In this document: positions 1 to 9,171 of the stretch, in pieces
How positions within the stretch are numbered: the first letter of the stretch is position 1
Layout: every line of letters starts with the position of its first letter
DNA from: Sphingomonadaceae bacterium
GTDB lineage: Bacteria > Pseudomonadota > Alphaproteobacteria > Sphingomonadales > Sphingomonadaceae
Direction: 5' to 3'
DNA: 64,000 nucleotides
Assembly (NCBI GenBank): GCA_025359445.1
Contig: JANYGB010000049.1
Span: 1 to 64,000 of the forward strand
Program-made: the position numbers and the translations under genes
Notes under the pieces: generated by a model
Seen by the model: the letters and a program-made list of their open reading frames with translations, nothing else
Database searches by the model: none
What the model was told of the DNA's origin: nothing

Positions 1-1101
1 GCTTCGACCGAAATCAACCTGCCGTTCATCACCGCGCGCATGGAAGGTGGCAGCACCACCCCGTTGCACTTGGTGGAAACGATCACCCGCGCCGACCTTG
101 AAAAGATGGTCGCAGGCCTGATCGAGCGCACCAAGGAGCCGATGAAGAAGGCGCTGGCCGATGCCGGTCTCAAGGCTGCCGACATCGACGACGTCGTGCT
201 GGTCGGCGGCATGACCCGCATGCCGCGCGTGCGCGAAGTGGTGAAGGATTTCTTCGGCAAGGAACCCCACACCGGGGTCAACCCCGATGAAGTGGTTGCC
301 ATGGGCGCGGCGATTCAAGCCGGCGTGCTTCAGGGCGACGTCAAGGACGTGCTGCTACTTGATGTGACCCCGCTGTCGCTGGGCATCGAAACGCTGGGCG
401 GCGTGTTCACCCGAATGATCGATCGCAACACCACGATCCCGACCAAGAAGAGCCAGACCTACTCGACCGCCGAGGACAACCAGCAAGCGGTGACGATCCG
501 CGTGTTCCAGGGCGAGCGTGAGATGGCGGCGGACAACAAGATGCTCGGCCAGTTCGATCTGGTCGGCATTCCGGCCGCGCGCCGCGGAGTGCCGCAGATC
601 GAGGTCACGTTCGACATCGATGCCAACGGGATCGTCAACGTCCACGCTAAGGACAAAGGCACCGGCAAGGAGCAGCAGATCAAGATCCAGGCGTCGGGCG
701 GGCTCTCGGATGCGGATATCGATCAGATGGTCAAGGATGCGGAGCAATTCGCGTCTGACGACAAGGTCCGGCGTGAGGCAGCGGAAGCCAAGAACAATGC
801 CGACAGTCTGGTCCACGCAACCGAGCAGCAGCTCGCGGAACACGGCGACAAGATCGATCCCGAACTCAAGTCCGAGATCGAGGCGGCGCTGGCCGAAGCC
901 AAAACCGCGATCGAAAGCGGCAACGCCGAAGATATGACCGCCAAGACCCAGGCCTTGACCGAGAAGGCCATGAAGATGGGCCAGGCGATTTATGAGAAGG
1001 AACAGGCTGCGGCTGCGTCTCCTGACGCTGCGGCTCCGGCTGAAGGCGGCGAAGATGTGGTCGATGCCGAATTCTCGGAAGTCGACGAGAACAAGGGCTG
1101 A
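1..1101 (+). CDS. dnaK: Molecular chaperone DnaK (Hsp70), C-terminal part, cut by window start
   Basis: The open frame runs from base 1 without a start, so the N-terminal ATPase half lies outside the window. Visible are the last part of the nucleotide-binding domain ([10 protein letters not shown], then [16 protein letters not shown], the adenosine-binding signature region), the linker [15 protein letters not shown], the peptide-binding beta domain and the alpha-helical lid. The acidic tail ([16 protein letters not shown]) is typical of proteobacterial DnaK. DnaK binds unfolded peptides in an ATP-dependent cycle with DnaJ and GrpE in the cytoplasm. dnaJ follows after about 70 bases, the usual pair. 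The family is certain. Confidence 0.98.
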   Translation, partial: ASTEINLPFITARMEGGSTTPLHLVETITRADLEKMVAGLIERTKEPMKKALADAGLKAADIDDVVLVGGMTRMPRVREVVKDFFGKEPHTGVNPDEVVAMGAAIQAGVLQGDVKDVLLLDVTPLSLGIETLGGVFTRMIDRNTTIPTKKSQTYSTAEDNQQAVTIRVFQGEREMAADNKMLGQFDLVGIPAARRGVPQIEVTFDIDANGIVNVHAKDKGTGKEQQIKIQASGGLSDADIDQMVKDAEQFASDDKVRREAAEAKNNADSLVHATEQQLAEHGDKIDPELKSEIEAALAEAKTAIESGNAEDMTAKTQALTEKAMKMGQAIYEKEQAAAASPDAAAPAEGGEDVVDAEFSEVDENKG

Positions 1102-1120
1102 TTGCAGCGATGAAACGGAA

Positions 1121-1150
1121 CCGCCGCCGTGCTGACAAGCGCGGCGGCGG
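1121..1150 (+). terminator. Strong hairpin in the dnaK-dnaJ intergenic space
   Basis: CCGCCGCCGTGCT pairs with AGCGCGGCGGCGG around a GACA tetraloop: 13 pairs, one of them T-G. No long T-run follows (ctctgt). It is therefore either a weak intrinsic terminator or attenuator, or an mRNA-stabilising structure that lowers dnaJ output relative to dnaK. The structure is read directly from the sequence; the role is inferred. Confidence 0.55.
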
Positions 1151-1171
1151 CTCTGTATGTGGGATGGGGCA

Positions 1172-2293
1172 ATGGCGGTAGACGGCGACTACTACGAACT
1201 GCTCGAGATCGAGCGGACTGCGGACGATGGGACAATCAAGTCATCGTACCGCCGCTTGGCGATGCGCTGGCACCCTGACAAGAACCCAGGCGATGGCGAC
1301 GCCGAGCACCGCTTCAAGGCGATCAGCGAAGCATACGAAGTGCTCAAGGACCCGCAAAAGCGCGCGGCCTATGATCGGTTCGGGCACGAGGCGTTCAAGC
1401 AAGGCATGAGCGGCGGCGCGCAGGGCGGCGGTGCCGGCTTCTCCGACCTTGGCGACATATTCGAGACGATCTTCGGCAGCGCCTTTGGCGGCGGTGGACG
1501 CCAACAGGCCCGGCGCGGAGCTGACTTGCGCTATGACATGGAAATCGGGCTCGACGAAGCATTCGACGGCAAGCAAGCCGAGATTGAAATCGAAGTTGCC
1601 GCGAAATGCGAGCCTTGTGCGGGTTCGGGCGCTGAACCTGGCACCGGTACGCGCCGCTGTAACTTGTGCGGCGGGCATGGCCAAGTCCGCGCGCAGCAGG
1701 GTTTCTTCATGGTTGAGCGGACTTGCCCGACCTGCCACGGGCGCGGCGAAGTGATCGAAAAGCCGTGCCGCTCGTGCCGCGGCGAAGGCCGGGTCGATAC
1801 TCCGCAGACGCTCGATGTAGCTATCCCGCCCGGGGTCGATACCGGCACCCGCATTCGCCTCGCCGGCAAGGGTGAGGCCGGCCCATTCGGTGCGCCAGCG
1901 GGCGACCTGTATATCTTCATCCACATCCGCCGCCACGCGGTGTTCGAACGCGACGGCACCAACCTTGTCACCCGCGTGCCCATAGCTTTCACCACCGCAG
2001 CTTTGGGCGGCGAAGTCGATATCCCGGGCCTCGACGGTCAGCGCATTACGGTGGAAATTCCTGCTGGAATCCAGTCGGGCAAGCAGCTGCGCAAGCGCGG
2101 CGCGGGTATGCCGGTGCTGCAGGGGCGCGGACGTGGTGACTTGGTCACCGAGATCATGGTCGAAACTCCGACCAAACTCACCGCCCGCCAAAAGGAACTG
2201 CTGCGCGAGTTGCAGGACACCGAGACTGGCGACGAAACGCCGCAATCAAAGGGGTTTTTCGACCGGATGAAGGAAGCCTTCACCGGGACCTGA
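1172..2293 (+). CDS. dnaJ: Chaperone protein DnaJ (Hsp40)
   Basis: This 373-residue type I J-protein stimulates DnaK ATPase and delivers substrates. It has an N-terminal J domain with the HPD tripeptide (WHPDKNPGD), a Gly/Phe-rich stretch, and four CxxCxGxG zinc motifs (CEPCAGSG, CNLCGGHG, CPTCHGRG, CRSCRGEG). Two C-terminal substrate-binding beta domains follow. An in-frame ATG lies 15 bases upstream at 1157. The start at 1172 is preferred because MAVDGDYYELL matches the usual N-terminus and a G-rich stretch (gggatgggg) precedes it. It ends 7 bases before the convergent patatin gene. Confidence 0.97.
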   Translation: MAVDGDYYELLEIERTADDGTIKSSYRRLAMRWHPDKNPGDGDAEHRFKAISEAYEVLKDPQKRAAYDRFGHEAFKQGMSGGAQGGGAGFSDLGDIFETIFGSAFGGGGRQQARRGADLRYDMEIGLDEAFDGKQAEIEIEVAAKCEPCAGSGAEPGTGTRRCNLCGGHGQVRAQQGFFMVERTCPTCHGRGEVIEKPCRSCRGEGRVDTPQTLDVAIPPGVDTGTRIRLAGKGEAGPFGAPAGDLYIFIHIRRHAVFERDGTNLVTRVPIAFTTAALGGEVDIPGLDGQRITVEIPAGIQSGKQLRKRGAGMPVLQGRGRGDLVTEIMVETPTKLTARQKELLRELQDTETGDETPQSKGFFDRMKEAFTGT

Positions 2294-2300
2294 ATGCCTG

Positions 2301-4619
2301 TCAGGCCGCGCTTGAAAGCTCCGCTCTTATTCCGCTAACCAGCTTTGGATCGGCCTTCAACCGGTGCTCTTCCTCATCAAGCACTGCATGAAACGCTTCA
2401 ATCTTGCTGCGGGTCAGCTCCGCGGAATCGAGTTCTATGCCGGCGGGCATCGTGGAGGCGATCAGGTCGATCATCCGCTCCACGCCGTGCAGCCGGCCCC
2501 ACAAGTAGTCGTTCTCGCGGTAGGCGCGGCTGAAGAAGGCGCCGAAATTGTAGAATTCGGTGCCGCGCAAAACCGCGTGCGCGCCGCCGGTGCGGATCGT
2601 GTTGCAGTCTTCGGGTGATATCCGGTCAACCTTGGCGGGTTCGAACTCAGTCGAGCCCTCGCCGCGCAGCAGGGGCAGGGTGACCGTGTCGTAGAACGGA
2701 AAGCCAAGGTAGGTCAGCAGCACCCGCCGCTTGAGTTCGCGCGGCATCTTGGCCAGCGCCTCAACCAGCAGGCCGTCGACCACCAGATCGGTCGCCGGCA
2801 ATTGCCGCCGCCGGGCAATCTCGCTGAGCACCGCGCCCGGGTCGTGATCGAAATCGCGCGCCATTGCGCCGAAATCGCCGCCCAACGCACCGCTTGCCTC
2901 GCGGTCGAAGTAAAGTGCGAGGGCGCGGTAAACGGTCGCGCGAACAGCTTCGCGTGCTTCGGGGACCTCGGCATCCAGATCGTCCCAGTCTTCGGCCAAT
3001 CGCCGCGCCAGCAAGCGCAATCGGCGGATTCGGAAACCCAGATCGTGATCGCGAAAGAATGCGATAGTCGGCGCGCTCGCCCCGCCGCGCATAGCGGTGA
3101 TGTGATCGAGTCCATGCTGCGCCAACCATCGATTGAGCCGCACCGCGACAGGTTCGGCCCCGCCGACCGTCAGCTCGGGCGCGGCATGTTCGATGGCCGC
3201 CGCCACTTCATCGACGATCTGCGCAAATTTAACCTGGTCATATGCCTGGAATGCGTAACCAGCCTGCGTCGCTGCGGCCTGCTGCGCCTTGGCTCGCCAG
3301 TTGCCGAGCCGGCGCATAGTTGGCGAATCGAGAAACAGCGTGCGCCCGAACAGCTTCTCGACCTTGGCCTCGACCTCGGGCCGAAGCGCATCGACAATGG
3401 TCTTAAGCGCGGACAACTGGCGTGAGCCCGTCGCGATCGCTTCAAGGTTGTCGCGCACCGGCTGCTCGCGCGGGATCGATGAGAGCGAACCGAAGATGAC
3501 CGAGAAAAACCCCGGTGCGCGGGTATCGGTGTGGCGCTGGCCGCCAATCTCATCGGGGTGCGGATCGATGTACACGAAGCGCCGGTCAACCTCGCGCTGG
3601 GCGGGGCGGTCACGCAGCACCGCCATGGCTTCGGCGAAGGGCGCGTTGACCAGCACCGATCCATCGATCAGCGCGACAGCTTCAGTATCGCCGCGGTGGC
3701 TATGTTCGGGCAGCACCCGTTCGATGAAAGCGGTGCGGCTGTGCCACGGGTCACCGCGTTCGGCCGCCAAGGCATCGATCTCCGACAATTGCAGGGGCGG
3801 GAATGCGCCGGGGAAACTGGCCGTCGCCCGCGCTGCCAGCACCAGCTCAAGCGGTGCAGCGAGGCTATGACCGCTGTCCGTCGGGGTTAAGGCACGGAAC
3901 CCGATCGAGACGCGGTGCTCGCTTTCTTCGATCATCGCCGGGCTGTTGAGCCGTAATATTTGGGGATGGCCCTTAAAGTCGGTCGCGGTGACGAACAGAT
4001 CGAGCGGATGCCCGGGCGGCAGCAGCGGCGCATCGGCCGCGCCGCGCTGCATCGCGTCCAGTGCTTCAGCCAGCAGCCTTGAAAACCCCAGCCCACCGAA
4101 CGGCGGTTCGAACCAGCGCGAACGGATCAGCCGCGATAATTTGCCGCGCACTTCGGAGCGGGTTTCGGGCGCGACGCTCGCCGAAACGACATTGCCCGGA
4201 CGTTTAAGCATCCAATAGACCAGCGGCATCGCCCAGAACTTGGCGAACCGCCACCATGGCCGCGCATCGGGATCGACCAGCACTTCGACATCGGCGCGTT
4301 CGAGCCACAAGTCGGTCAGCGGCTCGAGGCTTTGCCCTGAATGGATCGCCTGTGCGAAATAGATGCCGTTGATGCCGCCTGCACTTGCCCCGGCGATAAT
4401 ATCGGTCATCACCTTGAGGCGTAGCCCCGATTGCCGCTCGATCCGGGTCAGCAGCTTTAGGTAAACCGCTTCGGTCCCGCCGTCCGCTGAACCACCGCCG
4501 TGATGCGCGCGGCTCGCGCGGGCGAGCTTCCACAACTCTTTGATGACCCCGTGCATATAGACCGCCAGGCTCACCCCGCCATAGCAGACCAGTGCAATCC
4601 TGAGTTCCTTCTGGCGCAT
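2301..4619 (-). CDS. Patatin-like phospholipase/acylhydrolase (DUF3376-type)
   Basis: This 772-residue protein has an N-terminal patatin fold. The opening IALVCYGGVSLAVYMHG carries the oxyanion glycine region. The nucleophile elbow is GASAG (Ser about residue 79). The catalytic Asp lies in LIDGSVLVNAPF near residue 318. The C-terminal 400 residues are helical, have no recognisable catalytic motif and match the shape of DUF3376-type bacterial patatins. The family hydrolyses acyl esters of lipids; the substrate here is unknown. No signal peptide is seen. The gene is divergent from the DUF1003 gene, with about 50 bases shared for promoters. Confidence 0.88.
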   Translation of the reverse strand: MRQKELRIALVCYGGVSLAVYMHGVIKELWKLARASRAHHGGGSADGGTEAVYLKLLTRIERQSGLRLKVMTDIIAGASAGGINGIYFAQAIHSGQSLEPLTDLWLERADVEVLVDPDARPWWRFAKFWAMPLVYWMLKRPGNVVSASVAPETRSEVRGKLSRLIRSRWFEPPFGGLGFSRLLAEALDAMQRGAADAPLLPPGHPLDLFVTATDFKGHPQILRLNSPAMIEESEHRVSIGFRALTPTDSGHSLAAPLELVLAARATASFPGAFPPLQLSEIDALAAERGDPWHSRTAFIERVLPEHSHRGDTEAVALIDGSVLVNAPFAEAMAVLRDRPAQREVDRRFVYIDPHPDEIGGQRHTDTRAPGFFSVIFGSLSSIPREQPVRDNLEAIATGSRQLSALKTIVDALRPEVEAKVEKLFGRTLFLDSPTMRRLGNWRAKAQQAAATQAGYAFQAYDQVKFAQIVDEVAAAIEHAAPELTVGGAEPVAVRLNRWLAQHGLDHITAMRGGASAPTIAFFRDHDLGFRIRRLRLLARRLAEDWDDLDAEVPEAREAVRATVYRALALYFDREASGALGGDFGAMARDFDHDPGAVLSEIARRRQLPATDLVVDGLLVEALAKMPRELKRRVLLTYLGFPFYDTVTLPLLRGEGSTEFEPAKVDRISPEDCNTIRTGGAHAVLRGTEFYNFGAFFSRAYRENDYLWGRLHGVERMIDLIASTMPAGIELDSAELTRSKIEAFHAVLDEEEHRLKADPKLVSGIRAELSSAA

Positions 4620-4669
4620 AGTGTCAACTGACTATAACAATTTGCCAAAGCAAGCGGTAAGGTGACTCT

Positions 4670-5107
4670 ATGGATAAGACCGAAGCAACCTTGCTGGACG
4701 AACTGCGCAAGGTTCGGCGTAAACACCGTAATGCATCGAGCAAAAAGACCCCGCCGTTGACTGCGGGCCAGCGGATCGCGGATGTGGTCGCCTCGACGAT
4801 GGGGTCGTGGCGCTTTATCATCATCCAGAGCTGCATCCTGCTCGCGTGGATTGCGCTCAATATCACGGCGTGGGTCAAACATTGGGATCCCTATCCGTTC
4901 ATCATGATGAGCCAGAACCGCCAGCAAGACGTCGACCGGGCCGAGGCGGAAAACGATTACCGCATAAATGTGAAAGCCGAACTCGAGATCGAACTGCTGC
5001 ACGAAAAACTCGACCTGTTACGAGACAGCGAGATCGCGGCGTTGACCCGGGCGGTCGATGCCTTGTCGGTGAAACGGGGCCCGGTGAAGCGCGGCAAAGC
5101 GATCTAG
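4670..5107 (+). CDS. DUF1003 family membrane protein, apparently lacking one transmembrane segment
   Basis: This 145-residue protein carries DUF1003 hallmarks: GQRIADVVASTMGSWRFI, one hydrophobic helix (about residues 49-66), WDPYPF, then MMSQNRQ and a charged C-terminus (NVKAELEIELLHEKLD). Family members normally have a second hydrophobic helix between PYPF and MMSQNRQ. Here PYPFI runs straight into MMSQNRQ (residues 74-83), so one membrane span is missing without loss of frame. The function of the family is unknown. With one helix left, the topology of the C-terminal half must change, or the protein may be non-functional. Confidence 0.85.
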   Translation: MDKTEATLLDELRKVRRKHRNASSKKTPPLTAGQRIADVVASTMGSWRFIIIQSCILLAWIALNITAWVKHWDPYPFIMMSQNRQQDVDRAEAENDYRINVKAELEIELLHEKLDLLRDSEIAALTRAVDALSVKRGPVKRGKAI

Positions 5108-5149
5108 TCGCCGCTTGCGTTCCTGCTTCGTTCCCGATAGATCACGCTG

Positions 5150-6517
5150 ATGGTCAAGACCAAGCGCCGCTTTATCTGTCAGGCTTGCGGCGGCGTTACG
5201 CACCGCTGGCAAGGGCAGTGTGCCGATTGCAGCGAATGGAACACGCTGGCCGAAGAAGCCCCGGCCACGGTGTTTTCGGCCAAACATGACTTGTCTGCCG
5301 GTGGCCGCGCGATCCGCTTTGAAGCGCTTGATGCCCCGGGCGAACTGCTGATCCGGCAATCGACAGGACTGGCTGAGTTTGACCGGGCGCTGGGCGGCGG
5401 GCTGGTGCCGGGTAGCGCTGTGCTGATGGGCGGCGATCCAGGCATTGGAAAGAGCACGCTGCTGCTTCAGGCTGCTGCGGCATTGGCGCTGCGCGGGCAG
5501 ACCGCAGTCTATATCAGCGGCGAGGAAGCGGCGGACCAGGTGCGGCTGCGCGCTGATCGGCTGGGGTTGGGCAAAGCCCCGATCCTGCTCGCTGCGGCCA
5601 CTTCGGTGCGTGATATCCTGACCACATTGGCAGGCATGCCCCCGCCGGCGCTGCTGGTGATCGATTCAATTCAGACCATGCATTCGGATCAGATTGAAGG
5701 CGCGCCCGGCACCGTCAGCCAGGTCCGCGCCTCGGCTTTCGAGCTGATCCGTTACGCCAAGGAAAGCGGAACCGCGCTCGTGCTGGTCGGGCACGTTACC
5801 AAGGACGGCAGCATCGCCGGGCCGCGCGTGCTCGAGCACATGGTCGATGTGGTAATGAGCTTTGAGGGTGAGCGCAGCCATCAATACCGGATCCTGCGTT
5901 CGATCAAAAACCGCTTCGGACCCGTCGATGAAATCGGTGTGTTTGCGATGGAAGGGGCCGGGCTGGCGGAGGTTGGTAACCCGTCGCTGCTGTTCCTCTC
6001 GGGCCGTGATCAGCCGGTGCCGGGCAGCGCGGTGTTCCCGGCGATCGAAGGCACCCGCCCGGTGCTGGTCGAAATCCAGGCGCTGATAGTCCGGTTGGCG
6101 AGCGGCGCGACCCCGCGCCGTGCCGTTGTCGGGTGGGACAGCGGGCGGCTGGCAATGCTGCTCGCCGTGCTCGAAGCGCGCTGCGGGCTCAATTTTTCAT
6201 CGGCCGAGGTCTATCTGAACGTCGCAGGTGGATACCGCTTGGTCGATCCTGCAGCCGACCTCGCTGTGGCCGCAGCGCTCATCTCGGCGCTGGCCGATAA
6301 GCCGCTCGCAGCCGATGGGGTATGGTTCGGCGAAGTGTCCTTGGCGGGGGAAATCCGCCCCGTCGCCCACGGTCCAATCCGGTTGCGTGAGGCCGCCAAA
6401 CTGGGCTTCGCCAGCGCTTTTGGTCCGGCTGATTTACCCGGAGCGACAAAGGACACCCGCTATGCCGGATTAACTCTGCTACCAAATCTCGTTGACCGGA
6501 TTATGGGCGGCTCGTAG
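5150..6517 (+). CDS. radA: DNA repair protein RadA (Sms)
   Basis: This 455-residue RecA-like ATPase acts in branch migration and processing of recombination intermediates. It has an N-terminal C4 zinc finger (CQAC and CADC), Walker A GGDPGIGKST starting about residue 94, Walker B LLVIDSIQT, the RadA-specific KNRFG motif (SIKNRFGPVDEIG) and a C-terminal Lon-like domain. The length is normal. It lies 10 bases upstream of cvpA and is probably co-transcribed with it. Confidence 0.97.
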   Translation: MVKTKRRFICQACGGVTHRWQGQCADCSEWNTLAEEAPATVFSAKHDLSAGGRAIRFEALDAPGELLIRQSTGLAEFDRALGGGLVPGSAVLMGGDPGIGKSTLLLQAAAALALRGQTAVYISGEEAADQVRLRADRLGLGKAPILLAAATSVRDILTTLAGMPPPALLVIDSIQTMHSDQIEGAPGTVSQVRASAFELIRYAKESGTALVLVGHVTKDGSIAGPRVLEHMVDVVMSFEGERSHQYRILRSIKNRFGPVDEIGVFAMEGAGLAEVGNPSLLFLSGRDQPVPGSAVFPAIEGTRPVLVEIQALIVRLASGATPRRAVVGWDSGRLAMLLAVLEARCGLNFSSAEVYLNVAGGYRLVDPAADLAVAAALISALADKPLAADGVWFGEVSLAGEIRPVAHGPIRLREAAKLGFASAFGPADLPGATKDTRYAGLTLLPNLVDRIMGGS

Positions 6518-6527
6518 TTTCGCGCCC

Positions 6528-7088
6528 ATGACTGGTTTTGACATTGCAGTTTTGATCCTGGTGGGACTTGGCGCCATCACCGGGTTTATGCGTGGTTTCG
6601 TTCAGGAAGTGTTCGCGCTGGCAGCTTGGGTGCTTGCCTTGGTGGCGATCCATGTTTTGCATACCCCGCTCAGCGTAGCGCTTTTCCCATATGTGGGAAA
6701 TGTCAGCGGCGCGTCGGTTCTGGCTTTCGCAATCTTGCTGCTGGTCCCTTATGCGATCGTTAAACTGCTATCGAATCGGCTGGGCGCTGCCAGCCGCAAC
6801 TCCGTGCTCGGTCCGATCGACCGGGTAATCGGATTCGGATTCGGCGCGATCAAAGGGATGGTAATCACCGTATTGGCTTTTTCGGTACTGGTGCTGGGCT
6901 ATGACACGATCTGGGGCGCGGGTGGCCGGCCACACTGGATTGTACAATCGCGCAGTTATCCGTTCGTCAATTCAGCAAGCGAGGCGCTGGTCAAGATGAT
7001 CGGCGAGCGCCGCCGCGACGCAGCCGAAGCGGCGGCCCGCGACCAGGTCAAGCGCAAGGCGACCGATACGCTCAAGTTCCCCGGTTAA
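6528..7088 (+). CDS. cvpA: CvpA family inner-membrane protein
   Basis: The 186-residue product has four predicted membrane helices in its first 120 residues (GFDIAVLILVGLGAITGFMRGF, a second after QEVFALAAW and so on) and a charged C-terminal tail. CvpA proteins are needed for colicin V export in E. coli and for bile or envelope stress tolerance elsewhere; the molecular role is unsettled. ATG 6528 is chosen because MTGFDIAVL is the usual N-terminus. A TTG 36 bases upstream would add a non-family extension overlapping radA. Confidence 0.9.
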   Translation: MTGFDIAVLILVGLGAITGFMRGFVQEVFALAAWVLALVAIHVLHTPLSVALFPYVGNVSGASVLAFAILLLVPYAIVKLLSNRLGAASRNSVLGPIDRVIGFGFGAIKGMVITVLAFSVLVLGYDTIWGAGGRPHWIVQSRSYPFVNSASEALVKMIGERRRDAAEAAARDQVKRKATDTLKFPG

Positions 7089-7090
7089 CT

Positions 7091-7510
7091 GTGAGCAGCG
7101 CCGCGCTGTATAACGCAGAGGTGCTGGCTTTGGCGACTTCGCTGGCCGAGTTTCCACTGACGGCCGATCTGCCATTGCATGGCTCCGCGCGGGCACCCAC
7201 CTGCGGCAGCACGATTACACTGGGGCTCGCGTGCGACAAGGCTGGGCACATCGTCCGGATCGGCCTGCGCACGCAGGCTTGCGCTATCGGGCAAGCGGCA
7301 GCCGCGATCTTCGCGGCAGGGGTTCACGGCAAGGATCGCCGGGACCTGGAAGCGGCATTGTCCGACCTTGAGCAATGGCTGGCGGGTGGCGAACTGCCCG
7401 ATTGGACCGGCATTGCCGCAATCGCCGCCGCGCGTGATTATCCAGCCCGGCACGGTGCGATCCTGCTGACGTGGCGCGCCGCGCTTGTTGCTTTGGTACT
7501 GCCCAGCTAG
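7091..7510 (+). CDS. IscU/NifU-like iron-sulfur scaffold homologue with altered ligands
   Basis: This 139-residue protein has a GTG start two bases after cvpA. It keeps the IscU fold signature: the first cysteine in APTCGST (C38), the second in QACAIGQAA (C64), and the C-terminal motif where the third cysteine is expected (PARHGAILLTW, H121). The Asp that normally follows the first CG is Ser, and the third Cys is His. Canonical IscU assembles [2Fe-2S] clusters on three Cys and this Asp. This version may be a specialised scaffold or a non-cluster paralogue. No iscS or suf genes are nearby. Confidence 0.8.
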   Translation: MSSAALYNAEVLALATSLAEFPLTADLPLHGSARAPTCGSTITLGLACDKAGHIVRIGLRTQACAIGQAAAAIFAAGVHGKDRRDLEAALSDLEQWLAGGELPDWTGIAAIAAARDYPARHGAILLTWRAALVALVLPS

Positions 7511-7542
7511 GGATGCGCTGAAATTCGGGGAAACCACCAGCC

Positions 7543-9171
7543 ATGACCACCGCCGCTCTAACTGCGCCAAGCGAACCCAGTGCGGCAGACATGCGGTTGG
7601 TAATCCTCGCCTCTTCGGCAGGGACGATCTTCGAATGGTTTGATTTCTTCATCTATGGAACGCTCGCCGCGCTGATCGGCAAGGCGTTCTTCCCGGCCGA
7701 TAACGTCACGCTGCAACTGCTTTTGGTGTGGGCCGGCTTCGCAGTCGGCTTTGGATTTCGTCCGCTTGGTGCCGTCCTGTTCGGCTTTCTGGGCGATAAG
7801 CTAGGGCGCAAATATACGTTCTTGGTCACTGTAACGCTGATGGGCATCGCCACCGCAGGGGTGGGTTTGGTGCCCAGCGCGGCATCCATCGGCATGGCCG
7901 CACCAATTATCGTAATCCTGCTGCGAATTTTGCAGGGCCTGGCGTTAGGCGGCGAATATGGCGGGGCAGCGATCTATGTTGCGGAACACTCCCCGGCAAA
8001 CCGCCGTGGGTGGTACACCAGCTTCATCCAGGCAAGCGTCGTTGGCGGGTTCGTGCTGAGCGTATTGGTGGTACTGGCCTGCCGCACATTCATTCCCCCC
8101 GCCGCATTTGACGCCTGGGGCTGGCGCGTGCCGTTCCTGCTATCACTGATCCTGCTGGCGATCAGCCTGTGGATGCGGCTCAAGCTTTCGGAAAGCCCGG
8201 TGTTTCAAGCGATGAAAGCTGCTGGTGAAACATCGCGCAACCCGTTCACTGAAAGCTTCACTTATCCGGGCAATGCCAAGCGCTTGTTTGTCGCGCTATT
8301 CGGCGTGGCTGTGGGGCTGACTCTGATTTGGTATACAGCGTTCTTTTCCACCCTTTCGTTCCTCAAAGGCGCGATGCGGCTTGAAGGATCGCGCGCGGAA
8401 ATATTAGTCGGGATCGGCGGTTTGATCTCGATGAGTTTCTATCTGGTTTGGGGCAGGGTTTCAGACCGCATCGGTCGCAAAAAGCCTCTGGTCTGGGCCA
8501 ATTTGTTGATCCTGTTGCTGCTGTTCCCGATTTTCTGGGGCCTTGGCGCCTTGGCTAACCCGGGCCTTGCTGCTGCTGCACGATCTGCTCCGGTGGTGGT
8601 TGCGGGGCCCGACTGCAGCTATGATCCGTTCTCGGGCAAGCAGGCCACCCAGTGCGGGAAATTGCTTGAAGACCTGACCGCCAGCGGGGTGCCTTACAGC
8701 CTGCAGAGCGCGCAAATTCTGGCCGTTAGCGTTGGCGGTGCGCCGCTTGCTTTGGACACCTACCCTTGGGCTGACAGCAAAGCACGCAAAGCGCAGCTTC
8801 AGACCCAGCTTGGCACTTCTGGATACGACTTCACCCCGGTCAGGCCGTCACTTGTCGCATCACTGCTGATTATCGGGCTAATCTGCGCGCTGGGGATGTT
8901 GTCGGCGATGAACTACGGGCCAGTCGCTGCTTTGCTGACTGAAATGTTTCCGCCGCGTATCCGCTACAGCTCGATGTCGATTCCATACCATCTGGGCGCC
9001 GGCTATTTTGGCGGGTTCCTGCCGCTGATTGCAGGTTATATTGTCGCCAAATCTGGTAACCTCTATGCCGGACTATGGTACACTTGGGTGTTCACCGCCG
9101 TGGCGCTGGTCGTCGCTTGGTGGGGCCTGCCCGATGGCCCCCCGCGCGAATTTTCCGACGATGCCGCCTGA
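7543..9171 (+). CDS. MFS transporter, metabolite:H+ symporter (MHS) type
   Basis: The 542-residue product has about 12 membrane helices. The N-terminus has the MHS signature GTIFEWFDFFIYG (residues 27-39) and the MFS loop GDKLGRKYTF. MHS members import organic acids, betaines or sugars with protons; the substrate cannot be read from sequence. Between helices in the second half is a periplasmic insertion of about 100 residues with two cysteines (GPDCSYDPFSGKQATQC), longer than in ProP or KgtP. It overlaps alr by 11 bases. Confidence 0.9.
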   Translation: MTTAALTAPSEPSAADMRLVILASSAGTIFEWFDFFIYGTLAALIGKAFFPADNVTLQLLLVWAGFAVGFGFRPLGAVLFGFLGDKLGRKYTFLVTVTLMGIATAGVGLVPSAASIGMAAPIIVILLRILQGLALGGEYGGAAIYVAEHSPANRRGWYTSFIQASVVGGFVLSVLVVLACRTFIPPAAFDAWGWRVPFLLSLILLAISLWMRLKLSESPVFQAMKAAGETSRNPFTESFTYPGNAKRLFVALFGVAVGLTLIWYTAFFSTLSFLKGAMRLEGSRAEILVGIGGLISMSFYLVWGRVSDRIGRKKPLVWANLLILLLLFPIFWGLGALANPGLAAAARSAPVVVAGPDCSYDPFSGKQATQCGKLLEDLTASGVPYSLQSAQILAVSVGGAPLALDTYPWADSKARKAQLQTQLGTSGYDFTPVRPSLVASLLIIGLICALGMLSAMNYGPVAALLTEMFPPRIRYSSMSIPYHLGAGYFGGFLPLIAGYIVAKSGNLYAGLWYTWVFTAVALVVAWWGLPDGPPREFSDDAA

